From the NCBI GenBank assembly GCA_013339765.2, contig CM023453.1:31528468-31592467 (forward strand): 64,000 nucleotides of DNA, written 5' to 3'. The notes beneath the pieces were generated by a model. That model was not told where the DNA came from and did not search any database. It was given only the letters and a program-made list of their open reading frames with translations. Positions within the stretch are counted from its first letter, which is position 1. Each line of letters opens with the position of its first letter. The translations under genes and the position numbers were made by a program. This stretch comes from Haemaphysalis longicornis (Eukaryota; Arthropoda; Arachnida; Ixodida; Ixodidae). This document shows, piece after piece, positions 46,980 to 56,280 of the stretch.

Positions 46980-46980
46980 G
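46895..46980 (+). repeat. (GA)n microsatellite
   Basis: About 86 bp of GA with GGA interruptions. It gives artefact Arg/Glu and Ser/Leu frames. Confidence 0.97.
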
Positions 46981-47636
46981 AAGAATATTATTTGCAGTAG
47001 GTTTAAGGGGTCGGGGTGGCGAAAAATAAAGCTGCTTTGCTGATAATAAAACGCCATTTCGGGGTGTTATACGCAAGTTTGGTGTCATTGTGAAGCCTGG
47101 GGAGCATGGCGACGGAATAATTATTCATAGTTCGTATGAGTTGCCTTAATTGTAACCAAAAATTACCAGAACACAGGCCCTTGCCAAATAAATACTGCGA
47201 GTCGTCTGGCGTCAAAAAAAAAAAACAGAAAACCAAGCAGAAGACAGCTGTGGTCGAGTCATTTTTATCCCCACTTTGGAACTCGCCGGGCCTAGGTTCA
47301 GCCCCATGTACTGACAATGGTGTCTTATCTTACATACCCCGGTTAAAACGAGCGCACAAAAATTTAGTGATGGGAGGCATTTTGCCCTCAAAAGGCCAAA
47401 AAGACGTCAGTGCGACGAAAGCAGACGAGTGTTGCAATCCGGAGTTTAGTTCCGCCCGGACGTTTACATACGTATGCCGCCGGAGCAGACTGGATTCCGA
47501 ACAGTGATGCTTCCAACTCTTCCCTGCCTATTGCAAAGTTATCTTCCTTGAAAACATTATGGCACGGCGAAAACCTCCGGTTTCTCATCATACGCGAAAA
47601 GTGACCGTAGTCGTCGTCGCCATCCGTCAACACTAA
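46981..47636. other. No gene recognised
   Basis: Contains a poly-A at 47214-47224 and short frames without domains. Confidence 0.35.
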
Positions 47637-47776
47637 AGGCTCGTTCACACTTGCGGCGAAGCTACGCGATTTCTGTCGCTTTCGCCGCCCGGCGATTACT
47701 TTTGTCGTTCGGCCTCGACCAGTTTTTGTCGCCGCGGCAGAAATTGCGTCGCTGCGACGCAAGTGCGAACGGGCCT
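47637..47776. mobile_element. 140-bp Harbinger-type MITE with TAA TSD
   Basis: AGGCTCGTTCACACTTGCGG at the left faces the complement of CGCAAGTGCGAACGGGCCT at the right. TAA flanks both ends (47634-47636, 47777-47779). TAA plus AGGC ends fit PIF/Harbinger MITEs. GC-rich interior, no frame. Confidence 0.82.
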
Positions 47777-48054
47777 TAAATGGCACCGATATGTTCGTCG
47801 CTGTAAAGACAAAATAAAAAAAATGATAAATGCATTTGAGATCGTGAACCCTGGTATACCCGGCGCAGTAGCCAAGTGCGTTAGCCACTGTACTAACGCA
47901 ACAAGAACGGAACAATAATTAGCCCGATGTACGCGCTGTAACAGGTGAGCGTGGCGGCCCGTGAGTAGAACGGGTGCTCGCGGAGAGTGGGGACGCTGCA
48001 GCGTGAAGTGCGGCCATTCTGCCTATCGAAGTCATTCGCCTCAAAATACAAAGG

Positions 48055-48218
48055 TGCTCCAAAAAAAAAGGTACTCTAAAAGGTACTCTATGATGCAAAA
48101 AAGGTACTCTAAAAGGTACTCTATGATGCAAAAAAGGTACTCTGAAAGGTACTCTATGATCCAAAAAATGTACTTTAAAAGGTACTCTATGATCCAAGTC
48201 GGTTGGTACTCTATGATC
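48055..48218 (+). repeat. 33-bp minisatellite, about 4.5 copies
   Basis: The unit is A6 GGTACTCT A4 GGTACTCT ATGATGC, itself a dimer of an AAAAGGTACTCT core. 33 bp is a multiple of three, so it keeps frames open on both strands (RYSMMQK-like plus, EYLFCI-like and RVPF-like minus). These frames are not evidence for a protein. Confidence 0.92.
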
Positions 48219-48321
48219 AACACTTTTAAGAGCGAAAAAATTCGCACGAAGGACGTGGACGACAGTGGCAAGCGCCTTCATGTGCTTGTCCTTCACGCCC
48301 GTCACCCAATTTTTTTTCGCG

Positions 48322-48813
48322 CTTATGGATACTCTGCAACACTTCTGATAAACGCTTTCACTCTTTTCTTCGCGTCTGGAAACGTTGTCAAAGCTATCGT
48401 TATCAACAGCACGAGGCGGCACTGCGTTATTGTCTCGTCGCAGCAGAACCATCCGCCTCCGGTTTCTGCTCTGCTTTGTGGCTTTTTTCTGAAGTGGCTA
48501 TCGAGTGTGTTTATTGCTGCAACATGCAAGAGGTGAATAGCCGCTACATTGCTGTAATGACGTAATTTGAGCGCGCAAAGAATGCCAAGTCTCGGTAAAG
48601 AGAAAAAAAATGTTAATATGTACTGACTATACCAACAGTACGTCTTATTGAAGTACCTTTTGAGCAGGTTTCTGATTTATGTAATGGGCAAAGAGCAGGT
48701 AGTTTGGCTGGGGTACTTTGTGACCCTTATTCTAAGTACTGCATATGTTTGTTTGTTTAAGATTTAGCATTTAAGATTTTAGAAAATGGGAAAAAAGTGT
48801 TGCAGGGTCCCTT
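48322..48813 (-). mobile_element. TTAA-type MITE, copy 3
   Basis: Minus strand, starts AAGGGACCCTGCAACACTTT, has ATCTTAAATGC, AAATTACGTCATTACAGCAA, GTAGCGGCTATT, AAAAGCCACAAAGCAGAGCA, and ends AGTGTTGCAGAGTATCCAT. The target site is mutated (TTGA for TTAA). Longer than copy 2 through small internal insertions. Confidence 0.83.
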
Positions 48814-50955
48814 CAAGTCTTGATTACGAAGAAATGAAAGCAAAGTGAAATACGCTAACAGGATGTAACACTGATGAAGTCCGATAAATGCTGTTTTGTG
48901 CCTTCAAATGCCGTAGTTTTTCAGCGTTTTCTTAATTAAAGCGCCGGTCGGCTGCCGAAGCCTTTGTGTGAGGAAGACACAGATGCTCCGGGTCATTTGC
49001 CGTGGGCAAAAAAGCAAGATTTTCCGTATTCTGACACAAGGTGCATGCCCTCGCGGAATTGGACCAGAATGGATGAAAATTCCCTCACCGTATACACAAT
49101 GCCGACTTTTTCGCTCGCTTGCTCAGTCGAACGCTTATTTTTGCATTTTGTACACTCGACGGTTTAGTCAAGTTGAGGTTCCCTTATTTTTGTTCCTAGC
49201 CATCGCCGTTTGCAGGCGTTACTTTTGTTTGCTGCGTTCTTAAAGATAAACCTCGAGCATTACCAGTGCCATTCGACTAATAGGCGAACGTCAGCCAGCT
49301 TTACACGAAACGTTTTTAGGGGTTTTCTTTTTCCGCGTGCGTTCAGTTAGCACGTGCGTTCAGTTAGCGAGGCTGTCTTCTGGAACTTTTTTTTTTTTTG
49401 ACGAAAGTTTCACCGCCTGCTCTGAAGTTGCTCGAGGGGACAGGTTCGTCGTGCGGCCGACGGAAAGATGGAAAGCGTGTCATCGTTTCTCATCCGCTTC
49501 TCTTTTGCGGGCAAGTAACGCGCGGCGCGGCCGTCAGTAAAGGCGGCTGTGCTCTTAGGGTGACTGTTGGCAGCGTTGACAACAACGGAAAACAAATTAT
49601 AGATGTAATGATATCAGTGGCACAGTGGACCAAAACGCAGCCTTTAACACCACCGCAAAGTGGCAGCTCGTATCCTCTTTGCTTCTGTCCGCCTCGAACC
49701 GCTCACCTGCAGACAGGCCGACGTCGTTTCAGCATTGTCTTCTTCGCCTTCGGCCGCGACGGCGAACACAAGAGGTCGCCACCGTCGCAAGCCGTTACTG
49801 TCCTGTGCCTGGCCTCGTTATTGTTTTTTTGTACTGAGGCCAGCGGCGAGGTCGGTGCGCTGTCTTTCTTTCGACTTCGGCGGCGTTTTTCAGAGGCGAA
49901 GCAATAAGGTTCGGAGACTAGCCCTTCATGCACGTCCGCTCAGGGACTCCAGCGACAGGCTAAAGGGTTGGGCTTCCCAAACCACAACAAAGATGTTTAC
50001 CAGTGCTTGAGGCGCGCGCGCGCTACGCGCGCGTTGGAGTGGGGAGATTTGTACCTATGGCGCCCTCTACCCTTCTTTGAGGTGGCAGTGCGCGCCTCCG
50101 GGTTATTACGAGCGTCATCGCGGGCCTTTGAAGTGCCGCGTTCGGCCACGTGGTTAGGGGCCTTTTCGGGGCACCGTTTAGCCCGACGGTAGCAGCACAG
50201 AATGTAGGCAAGTGAGGGGCGTTTAATGAGCGCTTACGGAGAGCCCTAAGGGCCGGAACCTTTTCCCCTGCTTTGTTGCCGTTGGGTTGATGAATTGGAG
50301 TGTTGACAAACGTAAGTGGGGAGCTGTCGCGGAGCCGCTCTTGTGAAAAAGTGCGCCGAAAAGAGGGAAACGCATTCCGATGTCATTCTTCTGAAATATT
50401 GGCGTTCTTGTGAGGTGCTCCGGCTTCCAAGTTATGATCATGTTTTACATTATGCTGCGTTACTGTGAAGTCGTCAACCCATTACGAAAGGAAAGCTATG
50501 GGTTGTCGGCTTGTGGTACCAAAAAAGAAAACTGCAGCAGCAACGCTCGTCACATAAACATTCATTCTTCCTTTTTTGGTGCTTACGGTACACCCTAGGG
50601 CAAAATTGAGCGCAGCTGTATTCTGTTTTACTGAGGCCAGGCCCATAGCCAGAAATTCTTTTTGGCTGGGTGCAGTTGGCGGGAGAGGGGGGGGGGGGGT
50701 GACGGGGTACCACTATCAGTATTGTAATGAATGCCCACTCAACATTTTCGGTAAAAATCAGCGCACATAAGTAAGCGTTGCGTTGATTACATTCTTAAAC
50801 TATCGCTTGGCCTTGTTAGACTTTTTAAAGATGCAAAAATTTGTTAATATTGGCTAAAACAAAAAAATATATACTCAGGGAAACCCAGTTCATTGCGGTT
50901 TTTACATACCACAGATAAAGAAAAGTCGGGAGGACTTTCAACAAGTATAGCTTAC
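48814..50955. other. No gene recognised
   Basis: Frames to 169 codons at 49398-49907 (plus) without a domain. 50637-50702 (GCCCATAGCCAGAAATTC, then a G-tract) resembles a common invertebrate transposon end but was not matched to a partner. Confidence 0.35.
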
Positions 50956-50959
50956 AAAA

Positions 50960-51643
50960 AAATCAGTTTTTTTTATTTAGAATTATTAAGTACAGAACGC
51001 CGAAGAGCAGGACCAATTACGGCTTTCAAAGTTTACCGCACCTAATTCCCAGCCTTTCAAATAAAAATTAGTAGGTAGACACACCTGCAAATGTGACTGA
51101 ATCATGGCAGAATTTGGTTTCTTACCTTCCATAGTGCCCTTATTCGTGACAATTTCAGTTTCATACGCTCAATATGTTCATTCCAGGAAAAATATTCGTT
51201 AAAAAACACTCCTAAAAATTAACAGTGCTGGTGGATTGTATTATGATGTTGCGAAATCCAAGGTAAAAGTTGTCTGTCCTGGGTATATTTCAAGCTCTGT
51301 ACACAATGTACTTTGTTTTGTTTATATTTAACTGCAATTCATTCACAGAAAGCCAGCCAGAAAGCCAGCCAGAGAAACCCAGCTAAATATTTTCATCTAT
51401 TCCTAATTTCATTACGTCACTTCCTGAAGAGACAACATTTGTGTCGTCTGCATAGAAAAGTATTTTTTGCGTGTAAGGAATGTTTGGAATATTATTAATA
51501 TAACGCAAGAAGAGGAGCGGACCGAGTATTGAGCCTTGGAGCATTCCCAGTGATGTAGAACGAAAACTTGAAGACTTTGAAACTAACAAAACGGACTGTT
51601 GCCTATCTGCCAAATAGGTTTTCATAAGTTTCAACTTCACCAC
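50960..51643 (-). pseudogene. LINE reverse transcriptase (CR1/L2/Jockey-like), decayed
   Basis: The minus-strand frame 51643-51383 has YLADRQQSV, LGMLQGSILGPLLFLRYINN and FYADDTNVVSSG, i.e. the RT palm with the catalytic YADD. Below it, about 51340-51130 continues in other frames with VNELQLNINKTKYIVYR (thumb, N..KT) and FSWNEHIERMKLKLSRIRAL. This is the order expected of a non-LTR RT. GMLQGS replaces the usual GVPQGS and stops interrupt the thumb. Same class of RT as 2800-4765, but a different copy. Confidence 0.82.
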
Positions 51644-52071
51644 AATGCACTATCGTGATGAAACCGTTCCATCAACAAAAAAAAAATTGCTGAATGACAG
51701 CAACGTGCACACCATTTGACTAAAAACATTTGATCCGCACTGCGGCACTGTGAAATGCAGAGCATCGCGCTTGCATTGCGTGATGCCTCAGCGCAGACAG
51801 AACCTTTGAGTCAAATCGCACGCTCGACATCATCTTTGGATGATATGGTTTTTCATTGTTGGATGCATAAATACGTCAATCTAGTGCATTGTGGCAAAGC
51901 TTAACCACGGGGTTGACTTAGAATGCACCTTTATTCACTCTCCACCTCGCGCTGCACATTCGCACTTTTCCACACTCCCATCTGCCTCCTATTCACTCGG
52001 TTACGATGACGCTCACCCACAGGAACGGGCGCAGACGTGGCTCTCGACAAAACCGTAAAGCAAAGCATTCG
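51644..52071. other. No gene recognised
   Basis: No domain or repeat noted. Confidence 0.35.
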
Positions 52072-52182
52072 ATTGATTGATTGTGGGGCTTAACGCGCCG
52101 ACGCTGCACACGCGATGAGGCGCGCCGCAGTGGAGGGCTCCGGATTAATTTTCACCGCCTCGGAATCTTTAAAGTGCGCCTG
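52072..52182 (-). mobile_element. Ruka-type SINE 3' fragment abutting the Penelope-like element
   Basis: Plus-strand order TTGATTGATTGTGGGGCTTA, ACGCGCCGACGC, GGCGCGCCGCAGTGGAGGGC, CGGATTAATTTTCACC, then AAAGTGCGCC, where SINE text ends. The RT frame begins within a few bases, so the junction marks the truncated 5' edge of one or both elements. Confidence 0.88.
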
Positions 52183-52186
52183 AAAG

Positions 52187-52576
52187 GTTTTTAGGTACAT
52201 AGACGATTTTCTTATAGTTTTGAAAAAACAAGATTTGCCTACGAAGGACTCTTCAATAGAAAGCGTTTTGTCAACGTTCCGACGAGTGGGCAAAGGCCTA
52301 TCCTTTACCCACGAACTTCCCAACCAAGATCACTTACAGTTTTTAGATATTAATATCACCTTCTCGCACAACCATGTCTGCTGGTCTTACCAGCCTAGTA
52401 CCCCAAAAGAGTTTTTACCTTATGATTCAGCTCATTCAAAGACCATCAAGAGGGCAATAGCGGCGTCATGCTTACAGTCATCCCTCCTGAAATCTAACAT
52501 CCATTCCGCAGACAAAAGCTTCAGAGCACAGGTTACTCGGCTTGAAAAAAAGCCGGATTCCCTTGCACGGTACTAG
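52187..52576 (+). pseudogene. Penelope-like element RT, C-terminal half
   Basis: The plus-strand frame opens at 52187 without an ATG: VFRYIDDFLIVL with the catalytic YIDD at 52196-52207, then LPNQDHLQFLDINITFS, CWSYQPSTPKEFLP and SAHSKTIKRAIAASCLQSSL. This motif order (YxDD, FLD, W.Y.P..K..LP, SAHSK..KR) is diagnostic of Penelope-like retroelements, which pair an RT with a GIY-YIG nuclease and are distinct from LINEs. A stop at 52574-52576 reflects a frameshift; the next frame continues the same protein to the MITE at 52620. The RT fingers are missing upstream. Confidence 0.88.
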
Positions 52577-52619
52577 TCGCAGTTGTTGAAACCCTCCTCC
52601 AGAAGCTTAAGGGCAGAAC

Positions 52620-53065
52620 CATAGAGTTTCATACTAATATACACTAGAGGGAAATCTGGCGCCACCGTCTAGGCGAGCCGCGCTTCGGCGAGCGTGCCGT
52701 CATGTACCGAGCAGGCACGTTCCACTTGTCCTTGGCATGGCTCACAAACAGGCTGAAAAGTTGCCTCTGGCTGCAAAAATGCAACAATATTACGGCAGAA
52801 GATTAATCGAATTTGTTTTATCATTATAAAATTAAACCTCCAGAAAGATGTATTTGCCAGGGATTATTTAGAAGGTTCATGCAAGCTGAATAAAAAAAAC
52901 AATGTTACCAATTTTGTTAATTTGGCTTCAAGACGAAAAAGAAGCCATGTGACTAACCAAGCCAAGGAGGCGAGGAACGTCGCTAGCTGCAATGGCGCCG
53001 CCTACGGCGGCACGCGAATGCAGCGCCAGATTTTCCTCTAGTATATATTAGTATGAAACTCTATG
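52620..53065. mobile_element. 446-bp TIR transposon inside the Penelope-like element, 8-bp TSD
   Basis: Left end CATAGAGTTTCATACTAATA is matched by the complement of the right end for about 43 bp with two or three mismatches, to ..AATCTGGCGC. Exact GGCAGAAC lies at 52612-52619 and 53066-53073. An 8-bp duplication fits hAT, but the CATAG terminus is not typical. No frame: a MITE. Removing it rejoins the interrupted Penelope reading frame. Confidence 0.93.
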
Positions 53066-53334
53066 GGCAGAACTGACCGCAGAACCGAGCCAGTGACGAA
53101 GGAAAAAATGGCGGCCGTGGTGCCTTATATCCACAAGGTGGCTCATAATTTGAAAAAAGTCGCCACCCGGCACAACGTACCTTTGTGTTTTCTGCCCCCA
53201 AGAAGCTTGCGCAGCTATGTCCACGAACTTGAGCCCGAGGCGACAAGAAACAGGCTTGCCAAAAGCGACATGCTAATCATGTCGTGGACTGCACAGTTGG
53301 AGTGGTCTACCGCATTCCTCTGACATGCGGCAAG
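53066..53334 (+). pseudogene. Penelope-like element linker and GIY part
   Basis: The plus frame TDRRTEPVTKEKMAAVVPYI, then HKVAHNLKKVATRHNVPLCF, is the RT-to-nuclease linker. After one frameshift, 53287-53334 reads DCTVGVVYRIPLTCGK, where VVY is the first half of the GIY-YIG signature. The domain is cut exactly here by the element at 53335. Confidence 0.85.
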
Positions 53335-54830
53335 CGGAAACGGAAAAAATGGTCCCGGAAAAAATGGTCCCGGAGAAAATGGTCCCGGAAAAAATGGTCC
53401 CGGAAAAAATGATCCCAGTGACCATCTAGGAAAAAATGGTCCCATGCTCCAGTCGATGTGTTTCCCTTCAAGTTAGTCAGATCTGAACTTTTTTGCGGCT
53501 TTGCTTTTGAGCGTTTGCGTTTTAGTTAAAGGGTTGAGAAAGAGATGGAACGCTTTAATATTCCTACAAGGGCAGAAATTAACTCCTGTGGATGCTAAAA
53601 TCTGGATGGATGGGTGGGCGACGTACGTACAGATGGATGGATGTATAGATGGATGGTAGGGCTGAGTACCGATTAAAAATTTAGTGCAAGTAATTGGATT
53701 AAAACCGCCCAAACAACTGTGAGGCCTGGAACAGCCGGTTTAGGAGCTTAGTCGGACACAGCTATCTCAGTGTCTGGAAGGTCATTAAAGCTCTACGCTG
53801 AGAGGTTTCATCAGAATCGGTGTAAATTGAAATCGGGATTAACGCGCTGATGCTCCGCCTTGGTTTAGCCTTCGTTTCTGCGCAGTACGGCCCAAACCCA
53901 ACTCTCGATCATAAAGTCATATCGAAATTAAAATAATAAAGCTAAAGATTAAAGATTAAAGCTCAAGTTAATGTCTCGGACGTCGTGCACCGGAATGATC
54001 GCACCGAAACATCGTGCACCGAAACGTCCGTGCGCTGAGAAGTCCGTGCACCGAAATGTGCGTGCACCGACATGTCCATGCACCGAAATGTCCGGCCACC
54101 GAAATATAAATGTAAATACAATTAAAATATAAGATCTTTAACTTCAAAGCATGAATAAACAAAGGAAAAAAAGCATTCAAGAGAAACAAGCAACAAAGAG
54201 TGTAAGAAAAAGTTAAGTAAAAAACATGTAAAAAATTGCAGGGGGTGCTTACAACTTTCCGAGAATGTGAAGGCGAAATTTTCTGTTTATATGCCTTGAA
54301 ATTTCATACGAACTTAACGGTCGCCCCCGTCCACGCCTGATTAGCCCCCTGGGCAGCCCCCTCTGGCGCTCCTTCCTTTCACTACACAACACCAGGATCC
54401 TGTTTTTCGTGTCGGTACCTTCACCTGTCGAGGTTGTGTGGAAGCGGTTTACCCTCCTCACAACGTGCAGGTTCAAAACAGAGATGTGCTGAGATTTATG
54501 CATGCTATATGTGGTTGAGACGTCATCAATGCGAAACATCTGTGGATTAAGCTAGCGTAACGGCAAATTAGAAAATAAATATGGGAGAGGCCATGAAAAC
54601 AACCCAACCTGAATTTCGGTAAAACAACAAACGTTCTTGGTGCGATTAACCGGATTTACTCGAACAAGACTACTTTTCCTGCCTTGGCTTCGGGACCAAT
54701 TTTTCCGGGACCATTTTTTCCTACCTTGGATTTGGGACCATTTTTTCCGGGACCATTTCTTCCGGGACCATTTTTTCCAGGACCATTTTTTCCGGGACCA
54801 TTTTTTCCGGGACCATTTTTTCCTACACCC
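53335..54830. mobile_element. Foldback-like element with 15-bp tandem arrays in its arms, 8-bp TSD
   Basis: 1496 bp bracketed by exact GCGGCAAG at 53327-53334 and 54831-54838. The left arm (53343-53445) is an array of GGAAAAAATGGTCCC. The right arm (54690-54825) is the same array inverted (GGGACCATTTTTTCC). The unit count differs between arms and the units carry small changes. The interior has a (GGAT)n tract, a 17-bp minisatellite and no transposase. Long inverted arms made of short tandem units are the hallmark of Foldback/Galileo-type elements, but no sequence relationship is claimed. Confidence 0.88.
53982..54105 (+). repeat. 17-bp minisatellite within the foldback element
   Basis: About seven copies of (C)GTGCACCGAAATGTCC with changes (ATCGTGCACCGAAACGTCCG, CATGCACCGAAATGTCC). 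Confidence 0.88.
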
Positions 54831-54838
54831 GCGGCAAG

Positions 54839-55345
54839 GAGTACATCGGTCAGACGGCAAGATGCATAAATGACCGTGCAAGGGAACATTATCTTTCACT
54901 AACAAACGCAAAGGGGGCACACTTGCCTACCCACTGTAGTGAGTGTAGTGACAGCAAATGCACACCCATTATTTCAGGAGATTAAGATTGCAGGCAGAAG
55001 CCGTGATAAAACAGGGCGAGAATTTATGGATGCTTATCATATCAGGAAAATGGGTGACAAGTGTGTTAGCGACACTTCGGTATGTTTGCGTGGCAAAGAG
55101 CAAGCGTTTTTGGATCTTTTCAAAACGTGATAATGGGCTCCGTCGACTCTTATACTTCGATGCTTTCGGCAAAATAAACACAGTTGTAAGTGAGCGCTAG
55201 TCCCGTCTGGTCTTTCTGTGTCTTTGTCGAATTTTTCGCGCTCAAATTTCCGCTTACAATTAAGTTTGTGTTGTCCCTTTATGTTATATTTTTTAAAACT
55301 CTGGTAGCTCGAGTCTCCGGTGCCTGTTGTTCGGGCTACTGCCAT
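54839..55345 (+). pseudogene. Penelope-like element GIY-YIG nuclease remainder and 3' UTR
   Basis: Resumes at EYIGQTARCINDRAREH (YIG half, conserved Arg), GAHLPTHCSECSDSKC (His and the Cys cluster of Penelope nucleases), then after a frameshift KTGREFMDAYHIRKMGDKCV and CLRGKEQAFLDLF with the catalytic Glu. It ends at a stop near 55131, followed by AAAATAAACACAG and a T/C-rich 3' UTR. The nuclease nicks target DNA. Dead here because of frameshifts and the 1.5-kb insertion. Confidence 0.88.
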
Positions 55346-55358
55346 TCTCCCGTCGGGG

Positions 55359-55892
55359 TGGGCGATTGATCGATTGACCTACCGATTAATCGAATAATGT
55401 ATTCATTGCCCGCGAATCAATTCTTTAAACAGTTAATCGGTTGAAGTGACGCGAAGCGAGTAGACAGATATCAAGTCCCCCAAAACTTCGCGTAAGCATG
55501 TTTGAGGGCATCGGCCTTACATAGCAATAACCCGCTCTTATAATACCATCGTTACAAACGCAACCGCATGTAGTCGAAGACGAGAGGCGCCGACCTCGCT
55601 CCTTCGAGAAACAGCGACAGTTAAAGGGCGTTCGCGCCACGTCTGTGTCACGCGGGAATTTGTTTAGCCCACATGGACGCGCACACACGCGATATTGCGT
55701 TAAAATGCGGGATTGTATACGAAATTCTACGCCTCCGTGTTGATCGCCTGATAGCCAAAAACGAGACTTGTAAATCGAAAATCTGTTATTATTTTTATTC
55801 TTTCTGTAATCTACACCAACTGATAAATCATTCAATTAATCGATAATGCCTGCCGATTACCTAGATTAAAAATTTCTAATCGATGCTTCAGC
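55359..55892. mobile_element. Probable hAT-like MITE with ATCGATTAATCG-rich ends
   Basis: Left GGGTGGGCGATTGATCGATT and the complement of the right end, GGTAGAGCTGAAGCATCGATT, are loosely inverted. Both are followed inward by ATTAATCG words. The same GTAGGGCTGAGTACCGATTA occurs at 53657 at the inner edge of the foldback left arm. No target duplication was resolved. Confidence 0.45.
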
Positions 55893-56280
55893 TCTACCAT
55901 CCATCCATCTATCTGTCCATCCATCCATTCATATGTACATGCATCAGTCCATCCATACATCTATCAATCCATAAAACCTTGCTTCCGTCAATCCATCTGT
56001 CTGTCTATCCAATTTTCTTTGTTAGATTTTAACCTCCAGAAGCATTCATTTTTGGCCCATATATGAATCCCATCTATCCCATATATCTCTCAACCCTTTA
56101 TCTAAAATGCGAAAGGAGAAAATCACAACTGCAAAAAAAGTTCAGATCTTACTCACTTGAAAGGAAATATGTCGACCCGAGCATGGGACCGTTTTTCCTA
56201 GGTTTGCACTGGAACAATTTTTTCCGGGAACTATTTTCTCCGAGAACATTTTTTCCGGGAACATTTTTTTTCCGTTTCCC
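55893..56280 (-). mobile_element. Inverted second copy of the foldback left arm
   Basis: Minus strand: GGGAAACGG, three or four GGAAAAAATGTTCCC-type units, CTAGGAAAAACGGTCCCATG, TTTCAAGTGAGTAAGATCTG, AACTTTTTTGCAG, AAAGGGTTGAG, TTCTGGAGGTTAAAATC and a (GGAT)n tract. This follows 53335-53656 in order. It is more diverged than the arm at 53.3 kb and lacks a partner array within the window. Confidence 0.85.

Noticed and set aside
47919..48536. Repetitive proteins of 177 and 191 residues on opposite strands
   Set aside because: Both are read from the 33-bp minisatellite, which is open in both strands because 33 is divisible by three.
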